Positions 1-5,630 of a stretch of DNA of 8,755 bases are shown piece after piece (position 1 is the stretch's first letter; each line of letters opens with the position of its first letter). The DNA lies in NCBI GenBank assembly GCA_016295375.1, contig JAEDLI010000102.1, positions 1 through 8,755 on the forward strand, read 5' to 3'. Under the pieces are notes generated by a model. The model searched no databases. It had not been told where the DNA came from and saw nothing but the letters and a program-made list of their open reading frames with translations. A program made the position numbers and the translations under genes. The stretch is from Fibrobacter sp. GTDB lineage: Bacteria > Fibrobacterota > Fibrobacteria > Fibrobacterales > Fibrobacteraceae.

Positions 1-44
1 GCAGCCGTGAGGGCCATCGCCGACGTCCAGAGTAGTTTTTTCAT
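1..44 (-). CDS. Exported protein, N-terminal fragment (runs off window)
   Basis: Only the first 14 codons and part of the next lie in the window, reading leftwards from an ATG at 44. They give MKKLLWTSAMALTA: a short basic start followed by a hydrophobic stretch, which is the beginning of a Sec or lipoprotein signal peptide. A good SD (AAGGAGA, complement of 49-55) sits 4 bases before the ATG, and together with the signal-like sequence it makes this start convincing despite the short fragment. The gene is divergent from the lipoprotein gene at 215. The mature protein is outside the window, so nothing can be said about its function. Confidence 0.75.
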   Translation of the reverse strand, partial: MKKLLWTSAMALTA

Positions 45-214
45 GATTTCTCCTTGATTTTGTTATGTAGTTAAAATATTTCTCTTACAATGTAAAAAAA
101 AGAACCACAGCACAGCATCCAACACGAAAATTTTCCTTTATTATCGTTTTAAAAAGGAGTTTTTATTTTTTCAAGCGGAATTTTCAAAAGTCAAATCATT
201 GCTAAATTGAAATT
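45..214. promoter_or_regulatory. AT-rich divergent intergenic spacer
   Basis: This 170-bp spacer separates two genes that point away from each other, so it should hold promoters for both. It is very AT-rich, with A and T runs. On the minus strand a TTTACA-like -35 can be found but no convincing -10 at the right distance. On the plus strand TATTAT at 139-144 could be a -10 but lacks a recognisable -35. An AAGGAG at about 154-159 looks like an SD but is followed by no usable start codon at normal spacing. No operator or riboswitch was recognised. Confidence 0.4.
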
Positions 215-805
215 ATGCAGTTCTGGAGCCAAATTCGGACACTCCTGCTGTGGAGTTCGGCGCTTTTGGCAAGCGCCTGCTCCGTGAACCTGGTGCAGGG
301 GGACCAAGGCGATAGTTCCTTTAATGTGCTGAACCAGGCACAAGCCAATCCAACACCGCTGTTCGACAAGATTCCCCTGATTCTCGGGAGCGACTCCCTC
401 TGGCTTTCGGAAAATCTGAGGCAAGAATACGACCGGGCCGCCAACCAGGATGTTTACCCCCGCGACAAATGTAACGGGACGGCCAGTATTCGGGCACAAG
501 TGGTACAGAATGCCGAAGCCACCCCATGGAGCATTCTTTTGTTTGTAATTCCCTTCTGGCCCATGATGCCCGTAGACGAAACCTGGACCTACACGCTGAA
601 TGTGCAAATCCATTGCGACGGTGTGCTTGTCAAGCAGGCCGAATACAAGGAAGAAGAAACAGTCAATGCCAATCTTTATGGCAAATTGCGCAGTGACCTT
701 CTGAACAACGCCTCCAAGGATATGCACCGCAAGCTGGTCCAGAGGCTCGCCTTTGAACTGAACTACCCCTACAACGCCGACATGGGCATGCGCAGCGATT
801 ACTAA
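215..805 (+). CDS. Hypothetical lipoprotein, 196 aa
   Basis: I do not recognise the family. The N-terminus is a lipoprotein signal peptide: Arg8, a hydrophobic core (residues 9-18), then LLASAC with the acylated cysteine expected at Cys22. The mature part has a hydrophobic patch rich in Pro and Trp at about 104-119 (WSILLFVIPFWPMMP), two further cysteines at 86 and 134 that could form a disulphide, and a polar C-terminal half. The start is fixed by an in-frame TAA at 203-205. No SD precedes it. The gene ends 9 bases before rsmI and is probably co-transcribed with it and with lnt, the enzyme that would complete acylation of this protein. It is expected on the periplasmic face of the inner or outer membrane. 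Export is likely; the role is unknown. Confidence 0.85.
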   Translation: MQFWSQIRTLLLWSSALLASACSVNLVQGDQGDSSFNVLNQAQANPTPLFDKIPLILGSDSLWLSENLRQEYDRAANQDVYPRDKCNGTASIRAQVVQNAEATPWSILLFVIPFWPMMPVDETWTYTLNVQIHCDGVLVKQAEYKEEETVNANLYGKLRSDLLNNASKDMHRKLVQRLAFELNYPYNADMGMRSDY

Positions 806-814
806 ATTTGAGTC

Positions 815-1501
815 ATGGCTCATACCCTGTACATTGTAGCGACCCCTATCGGGAACATGGAGGACATCACCTACCGTGCGGTCCGAACCCTGAAAGAAGT
901 TCCCCTGGTACTTGCCGAAGATACGCGCCACACGCGAATCCTCTTCGATCATTTCGGGATTTCCACCCCCATGGAGGCCTACCACGACTTCAATAAAGAA
1001 GCCGTTACTCCCAAATACGTGAGCTACCTGAAAGACCTGGGAGACATCGCCCTGGTCAGCGACGCAGGCACCCCGGGAATCGCGGACCCGGCCTTCAACC
1101 TGGTCCGGGAATGCGTTCGCGAAGGTATTGGCGTGCGGGCGGTTCCTGGCCCCTGCGCCATGGTAACGGCACTGGTCAGTAGCGGTATGCCCACGGACCA
1201 CTTTGCCTTCCAGTATTTTTCACCCAAGAAGAGCGCCCAGCGGCTGCACCTTCTGGAAAAACTGAAAGACGAAGAAGCCACCCAGATTTTTTACGCCAGT
1301 CCCCATAACGTGGACAAGTTCGTAGCAGAAATCCAGACGGTCTTCGGAGACATCAAGATTGCACTGATGCGGGAACTGACCAAAAAATTCGAGGAACACC
1401 TGATTGGCACTCCCGCAGAAATACTCGCCCATTTCAAGAGCCACCCGCCCAAAGGAGAGTTCGTGCTGATTTTCAACCCGAAGGACAAAAGCGGGCTGTG
1501 A
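815..1501 (+). CDS. rsmI: 16S rRNA (cytidine1402-2'-O)-methyltransferase RsmI
   Basis: RsmI methylates the 2'-hydroxyl of C1402 in the decoding centre of 16S rRNA using S-adenosylmethionine, and helps decoding fidelity. It is cytoplasmic. The 228-aa protein shows the family signatures in order: YIVATPIGN (6-14), AEDTRHT (34-40), VSDAGTPGIADP (81-92) and VPGPCA (110-115), then PTDHFAF and the FYASPH block that is usually FYESPH. The tetrapyrrole-methylase fold is complete, but the protein is about 50 residues shorter than the E. coli enzyme (about 286 aa) because it stops soon after the last methylase strand, so the small C-terminal HTH-like domain of many homologues is missing. Only a weak GAG precedes the ATG. 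The gene lies 9 bases after the lipoprotein gene and 41 bases before lnt, suggesting one operon. Confidence 0.96.
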   Translation: MAHTLYIVATPIGNMEDITYRAVRTLKEVPLVLAEDTRHTRILFDHFGISTPMEAYHDFNKEAVTPKYVSYLKDLGDIALVSDAGTPGIADPAFNLVRECVREGIGVRAVPGPCAMVTALVSSGMPTDHFAFQYFSPKKSAQRLHLLEKLKDEEATQIFYASPHNVDKFVAEIQTVFGDIKIALMRELTKKFEEHLIGTPAEILAHFKSHPPKGEFVLIFNPKDKSGL

Positions 1502-1504
1502 GAT

Positions 1505-1539
1505 TAGGTTTTAGGGGCTAGGATCTAGGGACTAGATAG
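1505..1539 (+). repeat. Heptanucleotide array TAGGNNN, 5 units
   Basis: Between the rsmI stop and the lnt ATG the sequence advances in 7-base steps: TAGGTTT, TAGGGGC, TAGGATC, TAGGGAC, TAGATAG. The first four bases are kept (last unit TAGA) while the next three vary. Bases 1505-1530 are an exact reverse-complement match (26 nt) to 5588-5613 in the larger array before the M16 peptidase gene. The array stops 3 bases before the lnt ATG, leaving no room for a normal SD. Because 7 is not a multiple of 3, the TAG recurs in all three forward frames. Function is unknown. Confidence 0.85.
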
Positions 1540-1542
1540 CTA

Positions 1543-3480
1543 ATGACTGATTTTTTGAACAGACTGAAATCGTGGATTGTGTCATTGCCGAGAACGTACC
1601 GGATTTTTCTCGGGCTTCTGTTCGTGGCCGAATTAGGCCTCTACCTGGTCACTCCCGACGAACCAGGGCTTTACTCCTGGAAACCCCAGTTTATCCCTTT
1701 CATTGTCACCCTGCCGTTCCTCTTTGTCAAGAGCGTGCGTAAGCCGTTCAACCGTTTTGTCTACAGCTACGCCCTCATCTCCTTTGCCTTTCTCGCCCTA
1801 GACTACCTGATTGGCGGGCATGCGGGACTCGTCCAGATTTCTGTGCTGTTCATCCCCTTCGGGCTTTACCTGCTGTACCGTTTTGGCATGTGGAATTTCA
1901 AGAGGCTCCGCGAAAGAGATTCCCGGACAGCGCTATTGCTTTCTACCATCGCCTGGGGCGCCATGGCCCTGGCGTTTCCGCCGCTCCCTCTGGGGCCCGC
2001 CGCCTTGCTGTTGCTTGTGCCCTGGTTCATCGCCATGAACCGCTACAGTCATAATTCCGCCATCTTCGCCACTTTCTGGTCGGGCATGGTCTATAACGGC
2101 ATCAACTACTACTGGATTTTCAACGTCATGAACGTGGAGACGGCACCATCGGCCATCATCTTCTTGGGCGTGGTGCTTTTGGTGGCCTTCTTCAGCTTCT
2201 ACAGTGTGGTAGCGGCTTTCGTCTATACCCTCGTCAAGGATATCCGCATCAAGGGCTATAGGATTTTCTGGATACTCTACCCCGTGTTTTACGCCGGGCT
2301 CGAAATGACCCGTACCCGCGGGGACTTTGCTTTCCCCTGGAGCCACCTGGGCTACGTGTTCGGCAACTACCTGGAACTTTTGCAGGCTCTTTCTATCATC
2401 GGAATCTTCGGCTACACCACCCTGATTGTGGCAAGCAACATGCTGGTTGCAAATGCTTTGGACAAGCCTGGTCTAAAAGCCAAGTGGCCCTTTACCCTAC
2501 CCGCCCTGATTCTCATAGCCCTACTTGTTCACGGAAAAATCACCTTGTCCGCCCCCGAAGCGGCACCCTTCTACGGAAGCGACGGGGAGCACACTCCCCA
2601 AATAGCCATGGTGCAGCCCTGCATTCAGCAGGGTGAAAAATGGAGCAAGGAGCGCTACGACCGCATTATCGACAAGACCCTCGGTATGGTCCGGGACAGC
2701 GTCAAAGACGGAACGGACCTGATTATCCTGGCAGAAACCGCCATTCCAGACCACATCCGCAGGCAGCCCGCTACGATTGCCCGGCTGCACAACGTCGCAA
2801 GCCGCATGGACGCAAGCATTCTGGTTGGCGCCCTTGATTTCAAGCGCATCAAGGAACCTGGCGCCGTGCGCCGCTACGAAGTGTACAACGCCTCGTTCCT
2901 GTTCAGCCCCAATGACGGAAGCTTCCCCCAGCGGTATATCAAAAAACATCTGGTTCCTTTCAGCGAGCGAATTCCCTTTGACGACATCTTCCCAATTCTG
3001 AACTACGTGGACCTGGGCGAAGGGGACTTTGTGCCCGGCAAGGAGACTCCCGTGTACGGGCCCTTCTTGTGGACGCCCTTTATCTGCTACGACGCCATCT
3101 TTGGCGACCTGGTGCGGGAAGCCATTCGTGCAGGTTCCAGGTTCATGGTGAACATCACCAATGACGGATGGTTCGGCAGGAGCACCGCCCCCTACCAGCA
3201 CCTGAACCTGGTGCGTTACCGCGCCATTGAAAACGGCATGCCGGCGGCAAGGCTAGCCAACAGCGGAGTGTCCGTGTTCATTGACCAATATGGCCACATG
3301 GACTTGAACACGCCTATTTTTGAAGACGCCGTCATCCAGCGCAAGATGCAGTTGAAGACCAAGGATACCCTGTACCAGCATATCGGCGATTATCTTGAAA
3401 CCGCCCTGCTCTGGTTCTTTGCTATTTATCTTGTTGCCGCAATCGGATGCCGATTGAGATTCTCGCCTACGCGAGAATGA
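1543..3480 (+). CDS. lnt: Apolipoprotein N-acyltransferase Lnt with N-terminal membrane extension
   Basis: Lnt transfers an acyl chain from a phospholipid to the N-terminal cysteine of diacylated lipoproteins, the last step of lipoprotein maturation, in the inner membrane with its active site in the periplasm. The C-terminal half is a carbon-nitrogen hydrolase domain with the expected Glu-Lys-Cys triad: Glu398 in LILAETAIP, Lys467 in YIKKHLVPFSE and Cys515 in PFICYD, plus NDGWFG downstream. The usual Lnt start (LLSG-like, ALAFPP) appears only at about residue 130-150. The 645-aa protein is therefore some 130 residues longer than typical (about 510), and the extra N-terminal part holds about four hydrophobic segments (roughly 19-37, 50-62, 72-91, 95-114). 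A last helix lies near the C-terminus. The final residues RFSPTRE and the stop codon are read from a REP-like palindrome. No SD is visible; a heptad array abuts the start. Confidence 0.96.
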   Translation: MTDFLNRLKSWIVSLPRTYRIFLGLLFVAELGLYLVTPDEPGLYSWKPQFIPFIVTLPFLFVKSVRKPFNRFVYSYALISFAFLALDYLIGGHAGLVQISVLFIPFGLYLLYRFGMWNFKRLRERDSRTALLLSTIAWGAMALAFPPLPLGPAALLLLVPWFIAMNRYSHNSAIFATFWSGMVYNGINYYWIFNVMNVETAPSAIIFLGVVLLVAFFSFYSVVAAFVYTLVKDIRIKGYRIFWILYPVFYAGLEMTRTRGDFAFPWSHLGYVFGNYLELLQALSIIGIFGYTTLIVASNMLVANALDKPGLKAKWPFTLPALILIALLVHGKITLSAPEAAPFYGSDGEHTPQIAMVQPCIQQGEKWSKERYDRIIDKTLGMVRDSVKDGTDLIILAETAIPDHIRRQPATIARLHNVASRMDASILVGALDFKRIKEPGAVRRYEVYNASFLFSPNDGSFPQRYIKKHLVPFSERIPFDDIFPILNYVDLGEGDFVPGKETPVYGPFLWTPFICYDAIFGDLVREAIRAGSRFMVNITNDGWFGRSTAPYQHLNLVRYRAIENGMPAARLANSGVSVFIDQYGHMDLNTPIFEDAVIQRKMQLKTKDTLYQHIGDYLETALLWFFAIYLVAAIGCRLRFSPTRE

Positions 3481-3482
3481 CG
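3456..3482. repeat. REP-like palindromic element at the 3' end of lnt
   Basis: A perfect 8-bp stem, ATTCTCGC (3459-3466) and GCGAGAAT (3471-3478), encloses the loop CTAC. It is flanked by GAG on the left and GACGA on the right. The same arrangement, with two compensatory pair changes and loop CTGC, occurs at 7346-7373. Such elements are a common intergenic repeat in many bacteria. Here it overlaps the coding end of lnt and supplies the TGA stop. No T-run follows, so it is a poor intrinsic terminator. Confidence 0.8.
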
Positions 3483-3487
3483 AATGT

Positions 3488-3526
3488 TGTTTTGCAAGAG
3501 TGGCGAAAAAAACTATTTGCAAAACA
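3488..3526. repeat. Inverted repeat between convergent genes
   Basis: A perfect 10-bp inverted repeat (TGTTTTGCAA at 3488-3497 and its complement at 3517-3526) encloses a 19-base loop that includes a run of seven A. It sits in the short gap between the convergent ends of lnt and the BioH-like gene. It could act as a transcript end or stability structure for either gene, but neither side has the T-run immediately after the stem that an intrinsic terminator needs, so I do not call it a terminator. Confidence 0.5.
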
Positions 3527-3528
3527 GA

Positions 3529-4176
3529 CTACAACAAAAGCTGCGGAGGCCAGTGGCCCGCCTTGGGGCGTTCCTTGAAAGTTGCCCCCGGCATAAGATC
3601 CTTGAGTTTCAACGTCTGGGCAGGTAGAACGGCCCTGTCCATACGGCCGTAAACCACTGCAATTCCACTGCAATCCTCTAGAGGTTTCGAAATCTTGTTG
3701 CTCGCCAGGTAGGTAATGCCCTTGGCCAGTTTCTCGGCGTTCATCTTCTTGGCGCAGTCCATCCAGTCGTCTTGCCACTCGCCGAATTCGTCTTCGAACT
3801 GTTCTGCAAAAGAGTTAAGGCCCGGTTCCGTAGTCGTCTGCATCTGCCTTGCCATAAAGTGCAGGTTCGTCTCCGTCCAGTCGCTGTCTTCGTCGCAGAA
3901 GTCCGCATAAGGCGAAAGCAAAATCCATCGCTGTGCCGATGTTTTTTTCTTGTGGTGCATGAGCAGGAGAAATGCTCCCATGCCGGAGCCTACCACCACA
4001 TCGGCCTTGGAAAGTCCAGGAATCTTGTAAGGGTCCTCTAGATTATCAGCCATGGTCTCGTAGGGTACAAAAGTATGGTCGGCAGAAGATTCCACTTCTG
4101 TCAAGTCGTCTTGCCATAGCGACAAGTCCGACGCCCAGTCAGGCAACCAGACCCACTTTTCACTCGACTTTGCCAT
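3529..4176 (-). CDS. BioH-like alpha/beta hydrolase lacking the catalytic serine
   Basis: The 215-aa protein looks like a small alpha/beta hydrolase of the pimeloyl-ACP methyl ester esterase (BioH) type. It begins with WVWLPDWASDLSLW (8-21), matching the first strand and oxyanion-loop region. It has an acid at Asp180 in YGRMDRAVLP and a histidine at His208 in AGHWP, and the 28-residue Asp-His spacing equals that of E. coli BioH (Asp207, His235). The nucleophile elbow, however, reads Gly63-Ser64-Gly65-Met66-Gly67: in the G-x-S-x-G motif the central serine is glycine. Ser64 is one place early and would put Val and Met where small residues are required. The protein may be a non-catalytic homologue or use another mechanism. 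No biotin gene is adjacent. It is convergent with lnt and divergent from the TPM gene. No close SD is seen before the ATG. No signal peptide: cytoplasmic. Confidence 0.8.
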   Translation of the reverse strand: MAKSSEKWVWLPDWASDLSLWQDDLTEVESSADHTFVPYETMADNLEDPYKIPGLSKADVVVGSGMGAFLLLMHHKKKTSAQRWILLSPYADFCDEDSDWTETNLHFMARQMQTTTEPGLNSFAEQFEDEFGEWQDDWMDCAKKMNAEKLAKGITYLASNKISKPLEDCSGIAVVYGRMDRAVLPAQTLKLKDLMPGATFKERPKAGHWPPQLLL

Positions 4177-4223
4177 AACCCAGATTAATCACCCTTTACT
4201 AAGACACTCCTAAAAAGAATTTC

Positions 4224-4251
4224 TCTATAGAAAGATATATAGTGAAATCAA
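4224..4251 (-). promoter_or_regulatory. Possible promoter for the BioH-like gene
   Basis: On the minus strand TTGATT (complement of 4246-4251) and TATAGA (complement of 4224-4229) are separated by 16 bases, each matching the sigma-70 consensus at four of six positions. Transcription would start about 40 bases upstream of the ATG at 4176. The surrounding spacer (4177-4297) is AT-rich with two long T runs (4263-4269 and 4272-4279), and must also hold the plus-strand promoter of the TPM gene, which I could not place. The region is so AT-rich that chance matches are likely. Confidence 0.3.
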
Positions 4252-4297
4252 GAAAAGAACATTTTTTTTGATTTTTTTTACTTTATGAGATAGATAT

Positions 4298-4912
4298 ATG
4301 TTTTGGGGCCGAAAAATCTGCTTTTTTTTGATATTTATCACACTTTGCGCTTGGGGCACAGCCATAGCCGCCCCCCTGAGACTCCATGACGAAAACAGGG
4401 TCCTGAGTGCGACCCAAACCCGTTATTTGGAAAAACTGGCCAAAGAAGTGGATCAAAAGGCCGGATTCAGCCTGTCTGTAGTACTGCTGGACGACAGCCG
4501 GAACAAACGGGATTTTTCACCCGACAGTAACGAAGTCCTTCTTTATACGGCTTTCGTGCAACAGTTGCATCAGGTAAAGCTTGGGAAAAATCTGGAGTCA
4601 GTTCTTCCGAAAAGCACCATCGAAAAGCTCCAGCAGGAATTCCTTTTCCCGGAATACAAGTCCGCCAGATATGACAAGGGGACTTTGCTACTAGCTTACC
4701 ATCTTTCAAACCAACTTGCAAATGCAAAGGGCAAGACATTGGTGACTGAGCCTCCGGAATTTGAAAGCGCCGGCAGCCCCAATGCGGCAGGTTGGGTGTT
4801 TATTACGTTCATCTTTTCGCTGGTGTTTTACGCCCTGTACAAAAGGGGACGTCGCACCAGCGCCGGTTCCACCAGCAGGCGTTTCCATTACGGACGGTTC
4901 GGCTGGAGGTAG
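4298..4912 (+). CDS. TPM-domain (YgcG-like) membrane-anchored protein
   Basis: A 204-aa exported protein with a signal peptide (residues 1-24, basic Arg5-Lys6, hydrophobic core, AIA-A cleavage site), a periplasmic domain, one transmembrane helix (about 164-181) and a basic Arg/Ser/Gly-rich tail. The domain resembles the TPM family: DENRVLSATQTRYLEKLA (about 30-47) fits the start, and LGKNLESVLPKSTIEKLQQEF through YDKGTLLLAYHLSNQLA fits the second half. The central part is compact compared with YgcG proteins: LLDDSRNKRDFSPDSNEVLLY replaces the usual longer linker. TPM proteins have been linked to phosphatase activity and to photosystem II repair in plants, but most bacterial members have no proven role. 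The start has only a weak GAGA upstream. The gene is followed after 5 bases by the nucleotidyltransferase-like gene, whose SD lies inside its last codons. Confidence 0.8.
   Translation: MFWGRKICFFLIFITLCAWGTAIAAPLRLHDENRVLSATQTRYLEKLAKEVDQKAGFSLSVVLLDDSRNKRDFSPDSNEVLLYTAFVQQLHQVKLGKNLESVLPKSTIEKLQQEFLFPEYKSARYDKGTLLLAYHLSNQLANAKGKTLVTEPPEFESAGSPNAAGWVFITFIFSLVFYALYKRGRRTSAGSTSRRFHYGRFGWR
4904..4909 (+). promoter_or_regulatory. Shine-Dalgarno site deciding the start at 4918
   Basis: TGGAGG, inside the last codons of the TPM gene, lies 8 bases before the ATG at 4918. It is the strongest SD among the plus-strand genes and argues for this start over an in-frame ATG at 4792 that would overlap the TPM gene by 120 bases. 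Confidence 0.75.
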
Positions 4913-4917
4913 TTTTT

Positions 4918-5544
4918 ATGAAAAGAATATTGAGTGTTCAGGAATTAAAGCAATCCCCCTGGCCCGGCAGATTTACGGAAACCTTCGGAGCAAACCTGGT
5001 TTCGGCTTTCCTTTACGGGGACTGTCTAGAAGAAGGCTTCAGCGCCCTGGAAAGGCCCTGGACCGTAGCCTTCATATTGAAAGATGCTTCCGCTACGGAG
5101 GTCGACAAGCTTAAATCCTGGAGCAAGAAGGCCTTGCGCGAAGGGGTGGAATTCTCCTATGTTTTTTCCAGTGCCGAGGTTCTCTCGAATCTGGAAACTT
5201 TTCCGCTGGAATTCCTGGAAATGTCCCGCCGAAACCAGGTCCTGTGCGGTATCGCTCCTCTAGAAGGGTTCAGCCCCAACCGGGAAGCCCTTACAGCGCA
5301 GTGCCTGCGGGAATGGAACGCTTTCCTGTTCCGTAGGCGTCTTGACGCCAAGCCGAATGCCACCGACTACCTGCCGGATCTTTCGCCCCTGCTAAGCGGC
5401 ATCTACTACCTGAAATGCGGGAACTATCCCGAAAACAGGCGGCAGGTCATCGATGCATTCCCGGAACTTTCGACTGCGAAAAAACTGCTGGACGCCTTGC
5501 AGAACACCATAACAAAAATATGCGTTTGTCCCCAGCGGCCCTAA
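4918..5544 (+). CDS. Degenerate nucleotidyltransferase-like protein, 208 aa
   Basis: The protein resembles bacterial proteins annotated as nucleotidyltransferase-domain proteins of unknown role. It has an N-terminal polymerase-beta-like segment, LVSAFLYGDCLEEGF (27-41), followed by WTVAFIL (48-54), and then the block FPLEFLEMSRRNQVLCG and a helical C-terminal part (LREWNAFLFRRRLDAK onward). In active enzymes the first segment reads as a GS motif and the second carries a DxD metal site. Here the GS serine is Asp35 and the DxD position is Trp-Thr-Val, so catalysis is unlikely. No signal peptide or membrane segment is present. The start is set by a good SD 8 bases upstream. It is very likely translated together with the TPM gene 5 bases before it. 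Its TAA stop falls in the first unit of the heptad array. Family assignment is from memory of the motif layout; the function is unknown. Confidence 0.75.
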   Translation: MKRILSVQELKQSPWPGRFTETFGANLVSAFLYGDCLEEGFSALERPWTVAFILKDASATEVDKLKSWSKKALREGVEFSYVFSSAEVLSNLETFPLEFLEMSRRNQVLCGIAPLEGFSPNREALTAQCLREWNAFLFRRRLDAKPNATDYLPDLSPLLSGIYYLKCGNYPENRRQVIDAFPELSTAKKLLDALQNTITKICVCPQRP

Positions 5545-5623
5545 TACCTAAAACCTATTACCTAACACCTAACCCCTAGATCCTAACCCCTAGATCCTAG
5601 CCCCTAAAACCTAGCCCCTACGA
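5540..5623 (+). repeat. Heptanucleotide array CCTANNN, 12 units
   Basis: Twelve consecutive 7-base units all begin CCTA: CCTAATA, CCTAAAA, CCTATTA, CCTAACA, CCTAACC, CCTAGAT, CCTAACC, CCTAGAT, CCTAGCC, CCTAAAA, CCTAGCC, CCTACGA. The period is exact with no insertions. The array begins inside the end of the nucleotidyltransferase-like gene (the first unit holds its stop codon) and ends 7 bases before the M16 ATG, so it is essentially the whole spacer. The 26 bases 5588-5613 occur exactly in reverse complement at 1505-1530. The strict period with a fixed CCTA and variable NNN recalls the heptamer STRR repeats of cyanobacteria, with a different sequence. Confidence 0.92.
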
Positions 5624-5630
5624 CCACTCA

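Noticed and set aside
191..1201. Long minus-strand open frame (336 codons) across the lipoprotein gene and rsmI
   Set aside because: It is antisense to two genes with clear signal-peptide or family motifs, has no SD, and its translation shows no recognisable domain.
2521..3201. Minus-strand open frame (226 codons) inside lnt
   Set aside because: It is a codon-bias shadow of the conserved nitrilase domain of lnt on the other strand.
3459..3478. REP-like hairpin as intrinsic terminator of lnt
   Set aside because: The stem overlaps the stop codon and is not followed by a T-run.
4792..4917. Upstream in-frame extension of the nucleotidyltransferase-like gene
   Set aside because: It would overlap the TPM gene by 120 bases, has no SD, and the added residues are an out-of-frame reading of the TPM transmembrane segment; the ATG at 4918 has a strong SD.
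5540..5623. CRISPR array or telomere-like repeat
   Set aside because: The units are 7 bp with no 25-40 bp repeat/spacer structure and no cas genes nearby, so not CRISPR. The CCTAACC resemblance to telomere repeats is superficial, as three of seven bases vary and the array is internal.
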